Shown here: positions 1-6,193 of the stretch, one piece after another
Layout of the letters: every line of letters begins with the position of its first letter
Position numbering within the stretch: the stretch's first letter is position 1
Assembly: GCA_031284765.1 (NCBI GenBank)
Contig: JAITXK010000004.1
Coordinates: 1-9,563, forward strand
DNA from: Candidatus Symbiothrix sp.
GTDB taxonomy: Bacteria > Bacteroidota > Bacteroidia > Bacteroidales > Azobacteroidaceae
Reading direction: 5' to 3'
DNA length: 9,563 bases
Made by a program: the position numbers and the translations under genes
The notes under the pieces: model-generated
The model's database searches: none
Told to the model about the DNA's origin: nothing
Seen by the model: only the letters and a program-made list of their open reading frames with translations

Positions 1-225
1 TCACATTGGGGTATAGAGAACAATTTACATTGGCAATTAGATGTTTCTTTCAATGAGGATGACTCTCGAAAGAGAGAGGGTTATGCGGCGCAAAATTTTT
101 CCCTGCTTAACCGAATCGCACTTAATCTAATCAAACATGAACAATCAAAAAAGAGGAGTGTGAAAGGGAAAAGGCTCGATGCCGGATGGAATAATGAGTA
201 TTTATTGAAAATTCTAACAAATTAA
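1..225 (+). CDS. ISAs1-family transposase, C-terminal 74 residues (5' end outside window)
   Basis: Frame 1 is open from the window edge to TAA at 223-225. The protein begins SHWGIENNLHWQLDVSFNED, the strongly conserved C-terminal block of ISAs1 (H-repeat-like) DDE transposases: HW-IEN-LHW-LDV-F-ED, then DSRKR, an N-SLL-RIALNL stretch, and the closing KGKR...AGW-NEYLLKIL. The glutamate in HWGIEN is the likely third acidic residue of the DDE catalytic triad by family analogy; the two aspartates would be upstream of the window. The enzyme would catalyse cut-and-paste movement of the element. Whether this copy is intact cannot be judged. The visible part has no stop or frameshift and ends with the usual family tail, so it looks recently active or well preserved. 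Confidence 0.9.
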   Translation, partial: SHWGIENNLHWQLDVSFNEDDSRKREGYAAQNFSLLNRIALNLIKHEQSKKRSVKGKRLDAGWNNEYLLKILTN

Positions 226-240
226 GATGCGTTTGCCCTG
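1..240 (+). mobile_element. ISAs1-family insertion sequence, right-end fragment
   Basis: This is the 3' end of an insertion sequence; its left part lies outside the window. It contains the transposase C-terminus, followed 15 bases after the stop by the inferred IS end ...GCGTTTGCCCTG at 229-240. Read inward the end is CAGGGCAAACGC, and ISAs1-type elements commonly begin CAGGG (recalled from the family, not checked here). An independent clue supports the boundary: the leftward DUF3987 gene keeps family-like sequence down to base 241 and changes to an unrelated 8-residue tail at base 240. The left inverted repeat and the target duplication cannot be seen in this window, so the exact boundary is an inference. 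Confidence 0.75.
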
Positions 241-570
241 ATACTGCTGCTTGGCTATTTGGTATTTTACCGATTCTTCCCTATTCTTTTTGAAAAAGGG
301 CTTGAACGCCCAAGATAAGGGATGAGACTTTCCCGAATTCACTTTGCCGATAAGCACACAAAAGATACTTGCCGTTTCTATAAAGGCTTCATTATACTTG
401 ATTTGGGCGCTATTCCCAATGCTTGCAGCAAAAGCGGTAAAAATTGCCGTAGAAATAAAATCTATGGGATACCCATATTTCTCGTACAGTTCGTCAATCA
501 GCGTAACCAAAATGGATGGAAAGACTGATTGGTAGGGGAATCCCTTGCGTTGATTATTGCTATTATACAT
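214..570 (-). pseudogene. DUF3987 (primase/helicase-like) protein, 3' truncated by the IS
   Basis: Residues 1-110 resemble the N-terminus of DUF3987 proteins, found with primase and mobilization genes in Bacteroidetes integrative elements. Visible marks are FPSILVTLIDELYEKYGYP (17-35), a hydrophobic segment with the IGN motif (51-53), and a P-loop GKVNSGKS at 75-82 followed by HPLS, which suggests nucleotide binding. Family members are several hundred residues long; this frame stops after 118. The last eight residues, QGKRILIC, are read from the IS end (bases 217-240), so the true gene stops at base 241 and the frame closes inside the IS at TAG 214-216. The start ATG at 568-570 overlaps the end of the upstream HTH gene by 8 bases (ATGTATAA), showing translational coupling. 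The rest of the gene may survive on the far side of the IS. Confidence 0.8.
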
Positions 571-859
571 ACATATCTAAAATTATGGATTGAACGTCTG
601 ATTCCAAGATAAGCACCCGCCTGCCCACTTTTTTATAGGGTAGCGTTTTGTTCTTCATTAAGCGATAAATTGAACTGATACTAATGCGCAAGGTCTTTGC
701 TGCCTCATCACGAGTTAGGTAACGAGGAACAGCATCTTTCCTTGTCTTACGACTAATCGCCGTAAATTGTTCTTTGAGCGCATCTTTGACTTTGGATGCG
801 ATTTTCGTTACCAATTCCTCATCGGAATCAAAGATTAACACTTTGTTTTTTGTTTTCAT
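563..859 (-). CDS. Excisionase-type helix-turn-helix DNA-binding protein (98 aa)
   Basis: The C-terminal half (about residues 47-90) reads YLTRDEAAKTLRISISSIYR, then LMKNKTLPYKKVGRRV and an LESDV end. This is a clear HTH_17/excisionase (MerR-like winged helix) domain: 'T-DEAA--L-IS-SSIYRL' is the helix-turn-helix and 'LPYKKVGRR' the wing. The first 45 residues are charged and probably helical. Such proteins act as recombination directionality factors or small regulators in Bacteroidetes integrative elements, usually next to a DUF3987 gene, as here. I chose ATG at 859 because a TACCTTTG box at 919-926 would place transcription start at about 910-914, and the ATG has an A-rich leader (AAAATAAAAATAAACGT) of Bacteroidetes type. 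A GTG at 916 would give 117 residues but lies at or before that start site. The exact role, excisionase or regulator, is not decidable. Confidence 0.82.
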   Translation of the reverse strand: MKTKNKVLIFDSDEELVTKIASKVKDALKEQFTAISRKTRKDAVPRYLTRDEAAKTLRISISSIYRLMKNKTLPYKKVGRRVLILESDVQSIILDMYV

Positions 860-918
860 ACGTTTATTTTTATTTTGAAATTTTCTGTTTTTCAAATGTG
901 CCTTTTTGCTTGACACTA

Positions 919-926
919 CAAAGGTA
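919..926 (-). promoter_or_regulatory. -7 box (TACCTTTG) for the HTH-DUF3987 pair
   Basis: The minus strand reads TACCTTTG, an exact match to the Bacteroidetes sigma-ABfr -7 consensus TAnnTTTG. It lies 59 bases before the ATG at 859. No good TTTG is found 19-21 bases upstream, so the -33 element is weak. Confidence 0.6.
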
Positions 927-1165
927 ACGCAATGGTAGATGTGCGAAGTTTTTTGTGGTAGGACAAAAAATATAAGTTATTGATATTCAATTAAATAAAA
1001 GACAAAATAGGTTAACACAATCAAACTCTATTTTACATTCCAAGAACAGCCGACTTCGCAAATAAGTGTGCCCAGTATGTCAAGTATGCCACACATATAA
1101 ACAGTAAATAATGTGAGAATATTATTGAAAATTCGGAGTGGAACCTCCTTTGGGATACGAGAATG
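927..1165. other. AT-rich non-coding stretch between mobile-element genes and tRNA-Leu terminator
   Basis: No convincing open frame is present on either strand. This is where an integrase gene or attachment site would be expected if the left-hand genes came in with an element inserted at the tRNA, but neither is visible. The only local structure noted is at 1066-1094: GTGTG and CACAC arms enclosing two AGTATG copies nine bases apart. I find no second copy of the tRNA 3' end here. Confidence 0.5.
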
Positions 1166-1197
1166 AAAACCCCCCGCAAACTATCCATTTACGGGGG
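1166..1197 (-). terminator. Rho-independent terminator of tRNA-Leu
   Basis: Bases 1171-1180 pair with 1188-1197 (CCCCCG plus AAA arms, 7-base loop), followed on the minus strand by GTTTTC. The pair 1177/1191 is a U-G wobble in the minus-strand RNA but a C-A mismatch in the plus-strand RNA. The 10-bp stem is therefore continuous only for leftward transcription, matching the tRNA, which ends 17 bases before it. Confidence 0.8.
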
Positions 1198-1213
1198 CTT
1201 CTTTAACATTTGT

Positions 1214-1300
1214 TGGTGCCCAAAACAGGACTCGAACCTGCACATCCTTGCGAATACTAGTCCCTGAAACTAGCGCGTCTACCAATTCCGCCATTTGGGC
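1214..1300 (-). tRNA. tRNA-Leu, anticodon CAG
   Basis: The minus strand folds as a class II tRNA. Acceptor arms are GCCCAAA (1300-1294) and TTTGGGC, with discriminator A and an encoded CCA (1216-1214). The D region is GGCGGAATTGGTAGACGCGC. The anticodon stem CTAGT/ACTAG encloses loop TTCAGGG, giving CAG, which decodes CUG. There is a long variable arm, and the T arm is GCAGG-TTCGAGT-CCTGT. The GCGGAATTGGTAGACGCGCT block is typical of bacterial tRNA-Leu. A TACCTTTG box lies 23 bases upstream and a terminator just downstream, so it is a single-gene unit. Its 3' end faces the mobile-element remnant, consistent with use as an integration target. Confidence 0.96.
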
Positions 1301-1323
1301 AAATATCTTTTTAATTTGCGGGG

Positions 1324-1331
1324 CAAAGGTA
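1324..1331 (-). promoter_or_regulatory. -7 box (TACCTTTG) for tRNA-Leu
   Basis: An exact TAnnTTTG match on the minus strand lies 23 bases upstream of the tRNA 5' end at 1300. The upstream -33 region is AT-rich without a clear TTTG at the usual spacing, and overlaps the divergent promoter of the amidophosphoribosyltransferase gene. Confidence 0.6.
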
Positions 1332-1354
1332 TGAATTTATTTTCAAAAAAATAC

Positions 1355-1362
1355 TATCTTTG
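1355..1362 (+). promoter_or_regulatory. -7 box (TATCTTTG) for the amidophosphoribosyltransferase gene
   Basis: An exact TAnnTTTG match on the plus strand ends 23 bases before the ATG at 1386, predicting a very short leader of about 15-20 bases. No purine riboswitch or other folded leader would fit. The -33 element is poor. Confidence 0.6.
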
Positions 1363-1385
1363 CGAGCATTTACCGGCAAAATTAT

Positions 1386-3251
1386 ATGGAACAACTTAAG
1401 CACGAGTGCGGAATCGCATTAGTTCGTCTCTTGAAACCGATTGAGTACTACAAGGAAAAGTATGGAACGTGGCAATACGGTTTGAATAAACTCTATCTTT
1501 TAATGGAAAAACAGCATAACCGCGGACAAGAAGGCGCTGGTGTCGGCTGTGTGAGCGCCAACGCCAAACCCGGCACGGAATATATTTTCCGCGAACGCGC
1601 TTTGGGAAGCGGCGCCATCAAAGAAATTTTCCGGAAAATTTACGAAAAAGCGCATGATATACCGAAAGATAGCTCTTACGACACCATTCCTTTTTGCGGA
1701 GAGGTGTATATGGGACATTTGCGGTACAGCACCACCGGCCGTTCGGGACTGGATTATATCCATCCGTTTTTACGGCGAAATAATTGGCGCTCGCGCAGTT
1801 TGATGCTGTGTGGAAATTTCAATATGACCAATGTGGATGAAATCTTCCAACAACTCATCCATCAGGGACAACACCCCCGCCTCTATTCCGATACCTTGAT
1901 GATTCTGGAAATGATGGGCAATTATTTAGACCGCGAAGTCCAACATCTGTACGAATTGTTCAAACCTAAATATGCAGCCGGTCAGGCGATTAACAAAAAG
2001 ATTACCGAAAATGTGGATTTGGCTCATGTCCTGCGCCGTTCGGCTAAAAACTGGGACGGCGGTTTTGTTCTCTGCGGCGTTACCGGCAACACCGATATGT
2101 TTGCTTTCCGCGACCCGCAAGGCATTCGTCCCGCATTTTATTATTACGATGACGAGATTGCAGTGGTGGCTTCGGAGCGCCCGGTGATACAAACGGTTAT
2201 GAATGTCAAATTGGAGGATGTTCATGAACTGAACGCGGGACAAGCCTTTATCGTGAAACAAAACGGCCAAATTTGTTTGGAACAGATACAGGAAGCCCGA
2301 AATGTCAGTCCCTGTTCATTTGAACGGATTTATTTCTCACGCGGCTCCGACCGTGATATTTATCAGGAACGGAAAATGCTCGGCAAACTGTTGCTGAATC
2401 CAATTTTGAAAGCCATTGATAATGATTTGAACAACACCGTGTTCTCGTTTATCCCCAACACGGCCGAAGTGGCGTTCTATGGCATGATGGAAGGTTTTGA
2501 AAGTTATCTGGATGCGCAAAAGAAGCAATTAGTCAAAAACCATACGCACGAATTGACGGAAGACGATTTGGAACGCATCTTGTCAATGAAAATCCGTCAA
2601 GAAAAGGTGGCGCTTAAAGACATCAAGTTGCGGACATTCATTGCCGAAGGCGACAGCCGTGATGAACTGGCCGCTCATGTTTACGACATTACCTACGGCT
2701 CAATCAAAGCGAAACAAGATAATCTGGTGGTTATCGACGACAGCATTGTTCGCGGAACAACCTTGAAACAAAGTATTATCAATATTTTAGACCGTTTGGA
2801 ACCGAAAAAGATTGTGATTGTATCCTCCTCTCCCCAAATCCGTTACCCTGATTGTTACGGCATTGATATGAACCGGATGGACGAATTTGTTGCTTTTCGC
2901 GCAGCCATCGCCCTGTTGAAGGAACGCGGAATGCAATCGGTGATTGATAAGACCTATCAAAAATGCAAAGCGCAGATCCACTTGCCGAAAGAAGAGGTAA
3001 TCAATTATGTTAAAGATATTTATTCGCCGTTTACGACGGAAGAAATATCCGGCAAAATTGCTGAAATCCTTACTCCTCACAGTACGAAGGCGAAAGTGCA
3101 AATTGTTTTCCAGTCCTTGGAAGGCTTGCACGAAGCGTGTCCCAATCATCGTGGCGATTGGTATTTTTCGGGCGATTATCCTACGCCGGGGGGAAACAAG
3201 GTAGTCATCCATTCGTTTGTGCAGTATTATGAATCTAAAACCGGTATTTAA
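1386..3251 (+). CDS. purF: Amidophosphoribosyltransferase, long Bacteroidetes form (PurF-like, 621 aa)
   Basis: This enzyme type makes 5-phosphoribosylamine from PRPP and glutamine, the first step of purine synthesis, in the cytoplasm. N-terminal glutaminase domain (about 8-300): KHECGI with C8 as the presumed nucleophile after a 7-residue propeptide, HNRGQEGAG (44-52), GHLRYSTTG (110-118, R113), SDT (168-170, D169), FRDPQGIRP (241-249). C-terminal phosphoribosyltransferase domain: CSFERIYFSRGSD (310-322) and PRPP motif VVIDDSIVRGTT (448-459). It is much longer than ordinary PurF (about 460-510). About 40 extra residues lie at 371-415, and LRTFI (415-419) replaces the usual NRYVGRTFI. The oxyanion-hole HNGN block reads LCGNFN (141-146). 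Cysteines C310, C490 and C585 fall near Fe-S ligand positions of the B. subtilis enzyme, but the usual CxxC is CPNH. Bacteroidetes often also carry a standard PurF, so this may be a paralogue with shifted activity; the symbol is given by homology only. Confidence 0.88.
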   Translation: MEQLKHECGIALVRLLKPIEYYKEKYGTWQYGLNKLYLLMEKQHNRGQEGAGVGCVSANAKPGTEYIFRERALGSGAIKEIFRKIYEKAHDIPKDSSYDTIPFCGEVYMGHLRYSTTGRSGLDYIHPFLRRNNWRSRSLMLCGNFNMTNVDEIFQQLIHQGQHPRLYSDTLMILEMMGNYLDREVQHLYELFKPKYAAGQAINKKITENVDLAHVLRRSAKNWDGGFVLCGVTGNTDMFAFRDPQGIRPAFYYYDDEIAVVASERPVIQTVMNVKLEDVHELNAGQAFIVKQNGQICLEQIQEARNVSPCSFERIYFSRGSDRDIYQERKMLGKLLLNPILKAIDNDLNNTVFSFIPNTAEVAFYGMMEGFESYLDAQKKQLVKNHTHELTEDDLERILSMKIRQEKVALKDIKLRTFIAEGDSRDELAAHVYDITYGSIKAKQDNLVVIDDSIVRGTTLKQSIINILDRLEPKKIVIVSSSPQIRYPDCYGIDMNRMDEFVAFRAAIALLKERGMQSVIDKTYQKCKAQIHLPKEEVINYVKDIYSPFTTEEISGKIAEILTPHSTKAKVQIVFQSLEGLHEACPNHRGDWYFSGDYPTPGGNKVVIHSFVQYYESKTGI

Positions 3252-5226
3252 TCAAAAAATAAACATCGGTTTTTTCTTTTCCCTGTATCGCTTCCAACCC
3301 CGAACCAATCGTTTCTCCATCAAAATAGTGCGAGGAACCGCCTTTTACATATACTGTTAGCTGTTTTGCTATCTTCCATTGGAGGACAGCGTAATACCGC
3401 AACCCCTTTCCGTAATACGTTGGAAAACTGAAGGCATACAAAATGCTTTTTTCATAGGTCGAAATGCGCGTATCCCAATCTTCGGCATTGAAACAGGCGA
3501 TGCCTCCGTCGATTTGGAGCGCAGCTTGGGGAGCGAATGAAGCGGATTGTGCGATACTCCAACCCTGCCGGGTTTTAACCGCACTTGCATACCGGTTATA
3601 ATTGACCTGCGACTGGAAATGCCATACCCGATTGGCATCGTATTTCAATTGATACCGCCAGCGATGTTGTTCGTAAGGCAAAATATCCTTTTGTTTTTCT
3701 TTGAATTTATAACGTAAATTCATTTGCCAGTTCCTTCGTGGACTGTAGTTTAATTGAATCAGCGCATCATTGCCCGACGATGGTGTCTCGATTCCGAATT
3801 TCAACCACGGAAACCGGAAATAATCCCAATAAGCCGATAACTCCAACGAGTGAGGCAATTGCCATTGGATGCCGCTGTAAAATCCTGTTTCATTCTGAAC
3901 GACAGTCGATTCGGAAAATCCGTTGCCGTAAAGGGCATTGTATTGCGGGTCGTAATAGCGGAACGAAACCGCCCAATGCAGCGCCGAAGCCGGTTTGAGC
4001 ATCAAATGATGAACGGTTGCGGTTTTCCCGTTGCGGTCGATGGCCGTTTCGCCCTGTAAACTGCCTTTTTTCAGTTGATATTTGTAATGGATTCCGACAT
4101 TGGCATGCGCCTTTCCTCGCAAATAGAAGGTGTTGTAGGGCTTCCATTGCGGGTCGAGGGTTTTGCCGTTGAAATGATAAGCGACAGCGGTCAATCCCAC
4201 CAAAAGGGAAGGATTGTGCCATTGCAGATTGCCGCCGGAAAGTTCCGTTTCGGCCGTTCGCCGTTTGAGTAGTTCGTTGGATGTGCGATGATAACCGTCT
4301 GTCTGAAAACTGTAAATGGTGTTGGTATCGGCATTGGCATCCGCAAGACGATTGGAATAAAACAAACTCAGCCGGACATTCCGATACTGCAATGTCCCCG
4401 CCGTTCCGCTGAAATATTGACTTTCATTGGTGGAAAGATGCCGCTGAATACCGGCCGTTTTTTGATTGATATTCGTAACATCGGCCGTTTTACCCATCGA
4501 GAAGTTGGTGTTCATAACCAAACCTTGTCCGAATGACAGACGGTAATTGCCGAAATGCAAAGCTTCCAAAATGCCTATGTTTTTGAAGACCAGATTACCG
4601 GTAAGATAATCGAAAACCTTGTTGTAGCCCTTCCAAACCGGTTCGCCCGGATCTTTTTCTCCGCTGACACCCAACTGGATTTTATCGGACAGACTGAATC
4701 CGTAGCGAAAACCCAGATAATACGGGTCGCCCCCATACTTGTGATTGGCGTAGCCAGCCTTTTCCTGAACGGTGAAATTAGTACGCAACAGCACTTCTTG
4801 ATGACTGTATTTCAGGTGGCTGGGAGGATTGCGAATGATGCTATTTGCTTCTCCCAGATAAACGAACGGCAAGAGATAAGTAATGGTCTGCAAATCCAAA
4901 TCTTCCACGTTTTGCAATTCGTGAATATCGACCAACGGGCCGTATTTATAAATGTAATACAGCAGATTTTCTATTTGCGCATCGCTCAAAAACGGTAATT
5001 TTTCCAAGGCTTCCTTAGTCACGGTCTGCAAGTTATAAGGGTTTTCCACAATGGCGGACAATTCGTCGAATAAATCGGCCAAAGCCTCCTCGTCGGCGCT
5101 TTCTTCGTTGACCAAGGTTTCCAGAAACTGCATCCATTCGGAATTATGCGGGTTGATTTGCGCATCTATTGGGAGTGCGAAGCTGCACAATCCCACCATA
5201 CAGAGACTATAAACAGCGGTTTTCAT
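3235..5226 (-). CDS. Outer-membrane beta-barrel protein with N-terminal helix-hairpin-helix repeats (663 aa)
   Basis: A signal peptide (about residues 1-22, hydrophobic, ending LPIDA before Q) predicts export. Residues 30-60 are acidic and helical. Residues 64-123 hold two helix-hairpin-helix-like units of ComEA type: 'NLQTVTKEALEKLPFLSDAQI' style, then YYIYKYGPLVDIHELQNVED. The glycines of the usual GIG hairpins are absent, so DNA binding is doubtful. From about 139 onward the protein is a long series of alternating aromatic strands (for example YYLGFRYGFSLSDKIQLGVS, NYRLSFGQGLVM) ending in phenylalanine (YFLIKYRF), the signature of an outer-membrane barrel. The start ATG overlaps the stop of the preceding gene (ATGA), so the two are co-translated. 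Homologous HhH-barrel proteins are widespread in Bacteroidetes, but I know of no established function. The stop overlaps the convergent purF-like gene by 17 bases. Confidence 0.8.
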   Translation of the reverse strand: MKTAVYSLCMVGLCSFALPIDAQINPHNSEWMQFLETLVNEESADEEALADLFDELSAIVENPYNLQTVTKEALEKLPFLSDAQIENLLYYIYKYGPLVDIHELQNVEDLDLQTITYLLPFVYLGEANSIIRNPPSHLKYSHQEVLLRTNFTVQEKAGYANHKYGGDPYYLGFRYGFSLSDKIQLGVSGEKDPGEPVWKGYNKVFDYLTGNLVFKNIGILEALHFGNYRLSFGQGLVMNTNFSMGKTADVTNINQKTAGIQRHLSTNESQYFSGTAGTLQYRNVRLSLFYSNRLADANADTNTIYSFQTDGYHRTSNELLKRRTAETELSGGNLQWHNPSLLVGLTAVAYHFNGKTLDPQWKPYNTFYLRGKAHANVGIHYKYQLKKGSLQGETAIDRNGKTATVHHLMLKPASALHWAVSFRYYDPQYNALYGNGFSESTVVQNETGFYSGIQWQLPHSLELSAYWDYFRFPWLKFGIETPSSGNDALIQLNYSPRRNWQMNLRYKFKEKQKDILPYEQHRWRYQLKYDANRVWHFQSQVNYNRYASAVKTRQGWSIAQSASFAPQAALQIDGGIACFNAEDWDTRISTYEKSILYAFSFPTYYGKGLRYYAVLQWKIAKQLTVYVKGGSSHYFDGETIGSGLEAIQGKEKTDVYFLIKYRF
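3237..3280 (+). terminator. Rho-independent terminator of the amidophosphoribosyltransferase gene
   Basis: AAAACCG (3237-3243) pairs with CGGTTTT (3267-3273), and the stem can continue inward imperfectly (T-A and A-T pairs between 3245-3250 and 3260-3265) to a loop of about 9 bases. A T-rich run, TTTTTCTTTT, occupies 3271-3280. The left arm lies inside the last codons of the gene, and the whole structure sits within the 3' end of the convergent coding sequence. Confidence 0.6.
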
Positions 5227-6032
5227 AGCATATAATTAATTCCGATAACACTACTCATTCCCAACACATTATGCAGCGCAAAGCCAACATCCACCCGCCA
5301 CTTGTTCCATTGATACCCCAAGCCGAATGAAGGCATTTTCCCCAACGAGCAATAACCCGACCGCAACAGAAAATCCTGCATAATAGCATACTCGAAACCG
5401 ACAGAAACCTGAAAATCCGTTTCCTTCCCGCCACTTGTTTCCAAAAACAAAGCCGCATGGTCAAGCATTTGATAGTTGCCTCCCAGGTGAATTTCCCATT
5501 GCTTGGTTTTGAAAGTCGCGAGGAGGTTTTCGCCGGAAAAAGCGAAGTTAATCTGCTCATTCAAGCGATAAAAGAGGCCAAAACCGGCACTCAGTTCCTC
5601 TTGGTCGGATTCTTCTACAATGGAAGACTCGTGCAAGAATTTCAGATGGATACCCATAGCCAAATCCGGTCGTATTTTTTTGGAAAACAAGCCTTGCAGT
5701 TGACTGAGGCGATAATCCGAATAACCGAAAGTAGAGAATTTGGCACCCGCATCCACCCACCGATTGGGGTATTTCAGATGCACATCAACGGTGTTTAATT
5801 CGTTCATTGCAAAGCGATTCCAAACATTGAGGCCGATGGATTTTTGGTCGGAAAACGACAAACGGGCGGGATTGCTCAAAGCATCGCTTAAAGCATGAAT
5901 CTTGCCTAACGAAAACGAACGGGCATCCCAGGATTGAATTTCGCCAATCCCGCTAACGGTTTGAAAATAACTCAGGAAAAGAAGAAAGCATAAACCTTTG
6001 AAAAGGTGAGAATAAAAACGTTTCATATTCAT
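5223..6032 (-). CDS. PorV/PorQ-like outer-membrane beta-barrel protein (269 aa)
   Basis: The N-terminus has basic residues followed by a hydrophobic core (GLCFLLFLSYF) and probable cleavage near residue 28, so it is exported. The mature start carries DARSFSLGKIHALSDALSNP (36-55), resembling the 'GARS-ALG-A-VA-AD--S---NPA-L' block of the FadL-fold PorV/PorQ proteins of Bacteroidetes. The rest is alternating strands rich in aromatic and glycine residues (KFSTFGYSDYRL, FGLFYRL, FGLGYQW), with a hydrophobic end (VIGINYML), consistent with a small barrel of about 12-14 strands. It is first in a two-gene operon driven by a strong promoter 41-71 bases upstream, and its TGA overlaps the ATG of the HhH barrel gene. 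ATG 6032 or the ATG two codons later could be the start. I do not claim a type IX secretion role: PorV proper is longer, and the similarity is at fold level. Confidence 0.72.
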   Translation of the reverse strand: MNMKRFYSHLFKGLCFLLFLSYFQTVSGIGEIQSWDARSFSLGKIHALSDALSNPARLSFSDQKSIGLNVWNRFAMNELNTVDVHLKYPNRWVDAGAKFSTFGYSDYRLSQLQGLFSKKIRPDLAMGIHLKFLHESSIVEESDQEELSAGFGLFYRLNEQINFAFSGENLLATFKTKQWEIHLGGNYQMLDHAALFLETSGGKETDFQVSVGFEYAIMQDFLLRSGYCSLGKMPSFGLGYQWNKWRVDVGFALHNVLGMSSVIGINYML

Positions 6033-6072
6033 TGTTTTGGTTTAATAGTTTAATGTCTTGGATTATCACCGG

Positions 6073-6103
6073 CAAAGGTAGTTATTCGTTTGGAAAAAAC
6101 AAA
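6073..6103 (-). promoter_or_regulatory. Bacteroidetes promoter of the outer-membrane operon
   Basis: The minus strand carries -33 TTTG (6103-6100), a 19-base spacer and -7 TACCTTTG (6080-6073), a full consensus match. The leader before the ATG at 6032 is about 35 bases. Confidence 0.8.
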
Positions 6104-6127
6104 CTTTCCCGTTAAGTGAATCAAAAT

Positions 6128-6158
6128 TTTGATATCTAAGGCATAATCCATAACTTTG
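6128..6158 (+). promoter_or_regulatory. Bacteroidetes promoter of rnr
   Basis: TTTG (6128-6131), a 19-base spacer and TAACTTTG (6151-6158) form a full consensus promoter. The leader is about 30 bases, A-rich before the ATG at 6194 (ACAACACAAAAACAAT) with no Shine-Dalgarno sequence. It lies back to back with the leftward promoter, 24 bases between the two -33 boxes. Confidence 0.8.
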
Positions 6159-6193
6159 CCGCACTATTCATTCAAAAACAACACAAAAACAAT

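Noticed and set aside
914..916. GTG as start of the HTH gene
   Set aside because: It lies at or before the predicted transcript start from the TACCTTTG box, and ATG 859 has the better leader.
942..1060. 8-base inverted repeat TGCGAAGT (942-949) / ACTTCGCA (1053-1060)
   Set aside because: Arms are 103 bases apart and a match of this length is expected by chance in a region of this size.
1166..1197. Hairpin read as a rightward terminator
   Set aside because: The rightward RNA would carry a C-A mismatch and a weaker T tract, whereas the leftward RNA has a continuous stem followed by GTTTTC just after the tRNA.
1301..1385. Possible purine riboswitch upstream of the purF-like gene
   Set aside because: The -7 box is only 23 bases from the start codon, leaving a leader too short for an aptamer.
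3738..4998. Rightward open frames antisense to the HhH-barrel gene
   Set aside because: The leftward 663-residue frame has a signal peptide, HhH repeats, barrel pattern and operon coupling; the opposite frames show no recognisable protein features.
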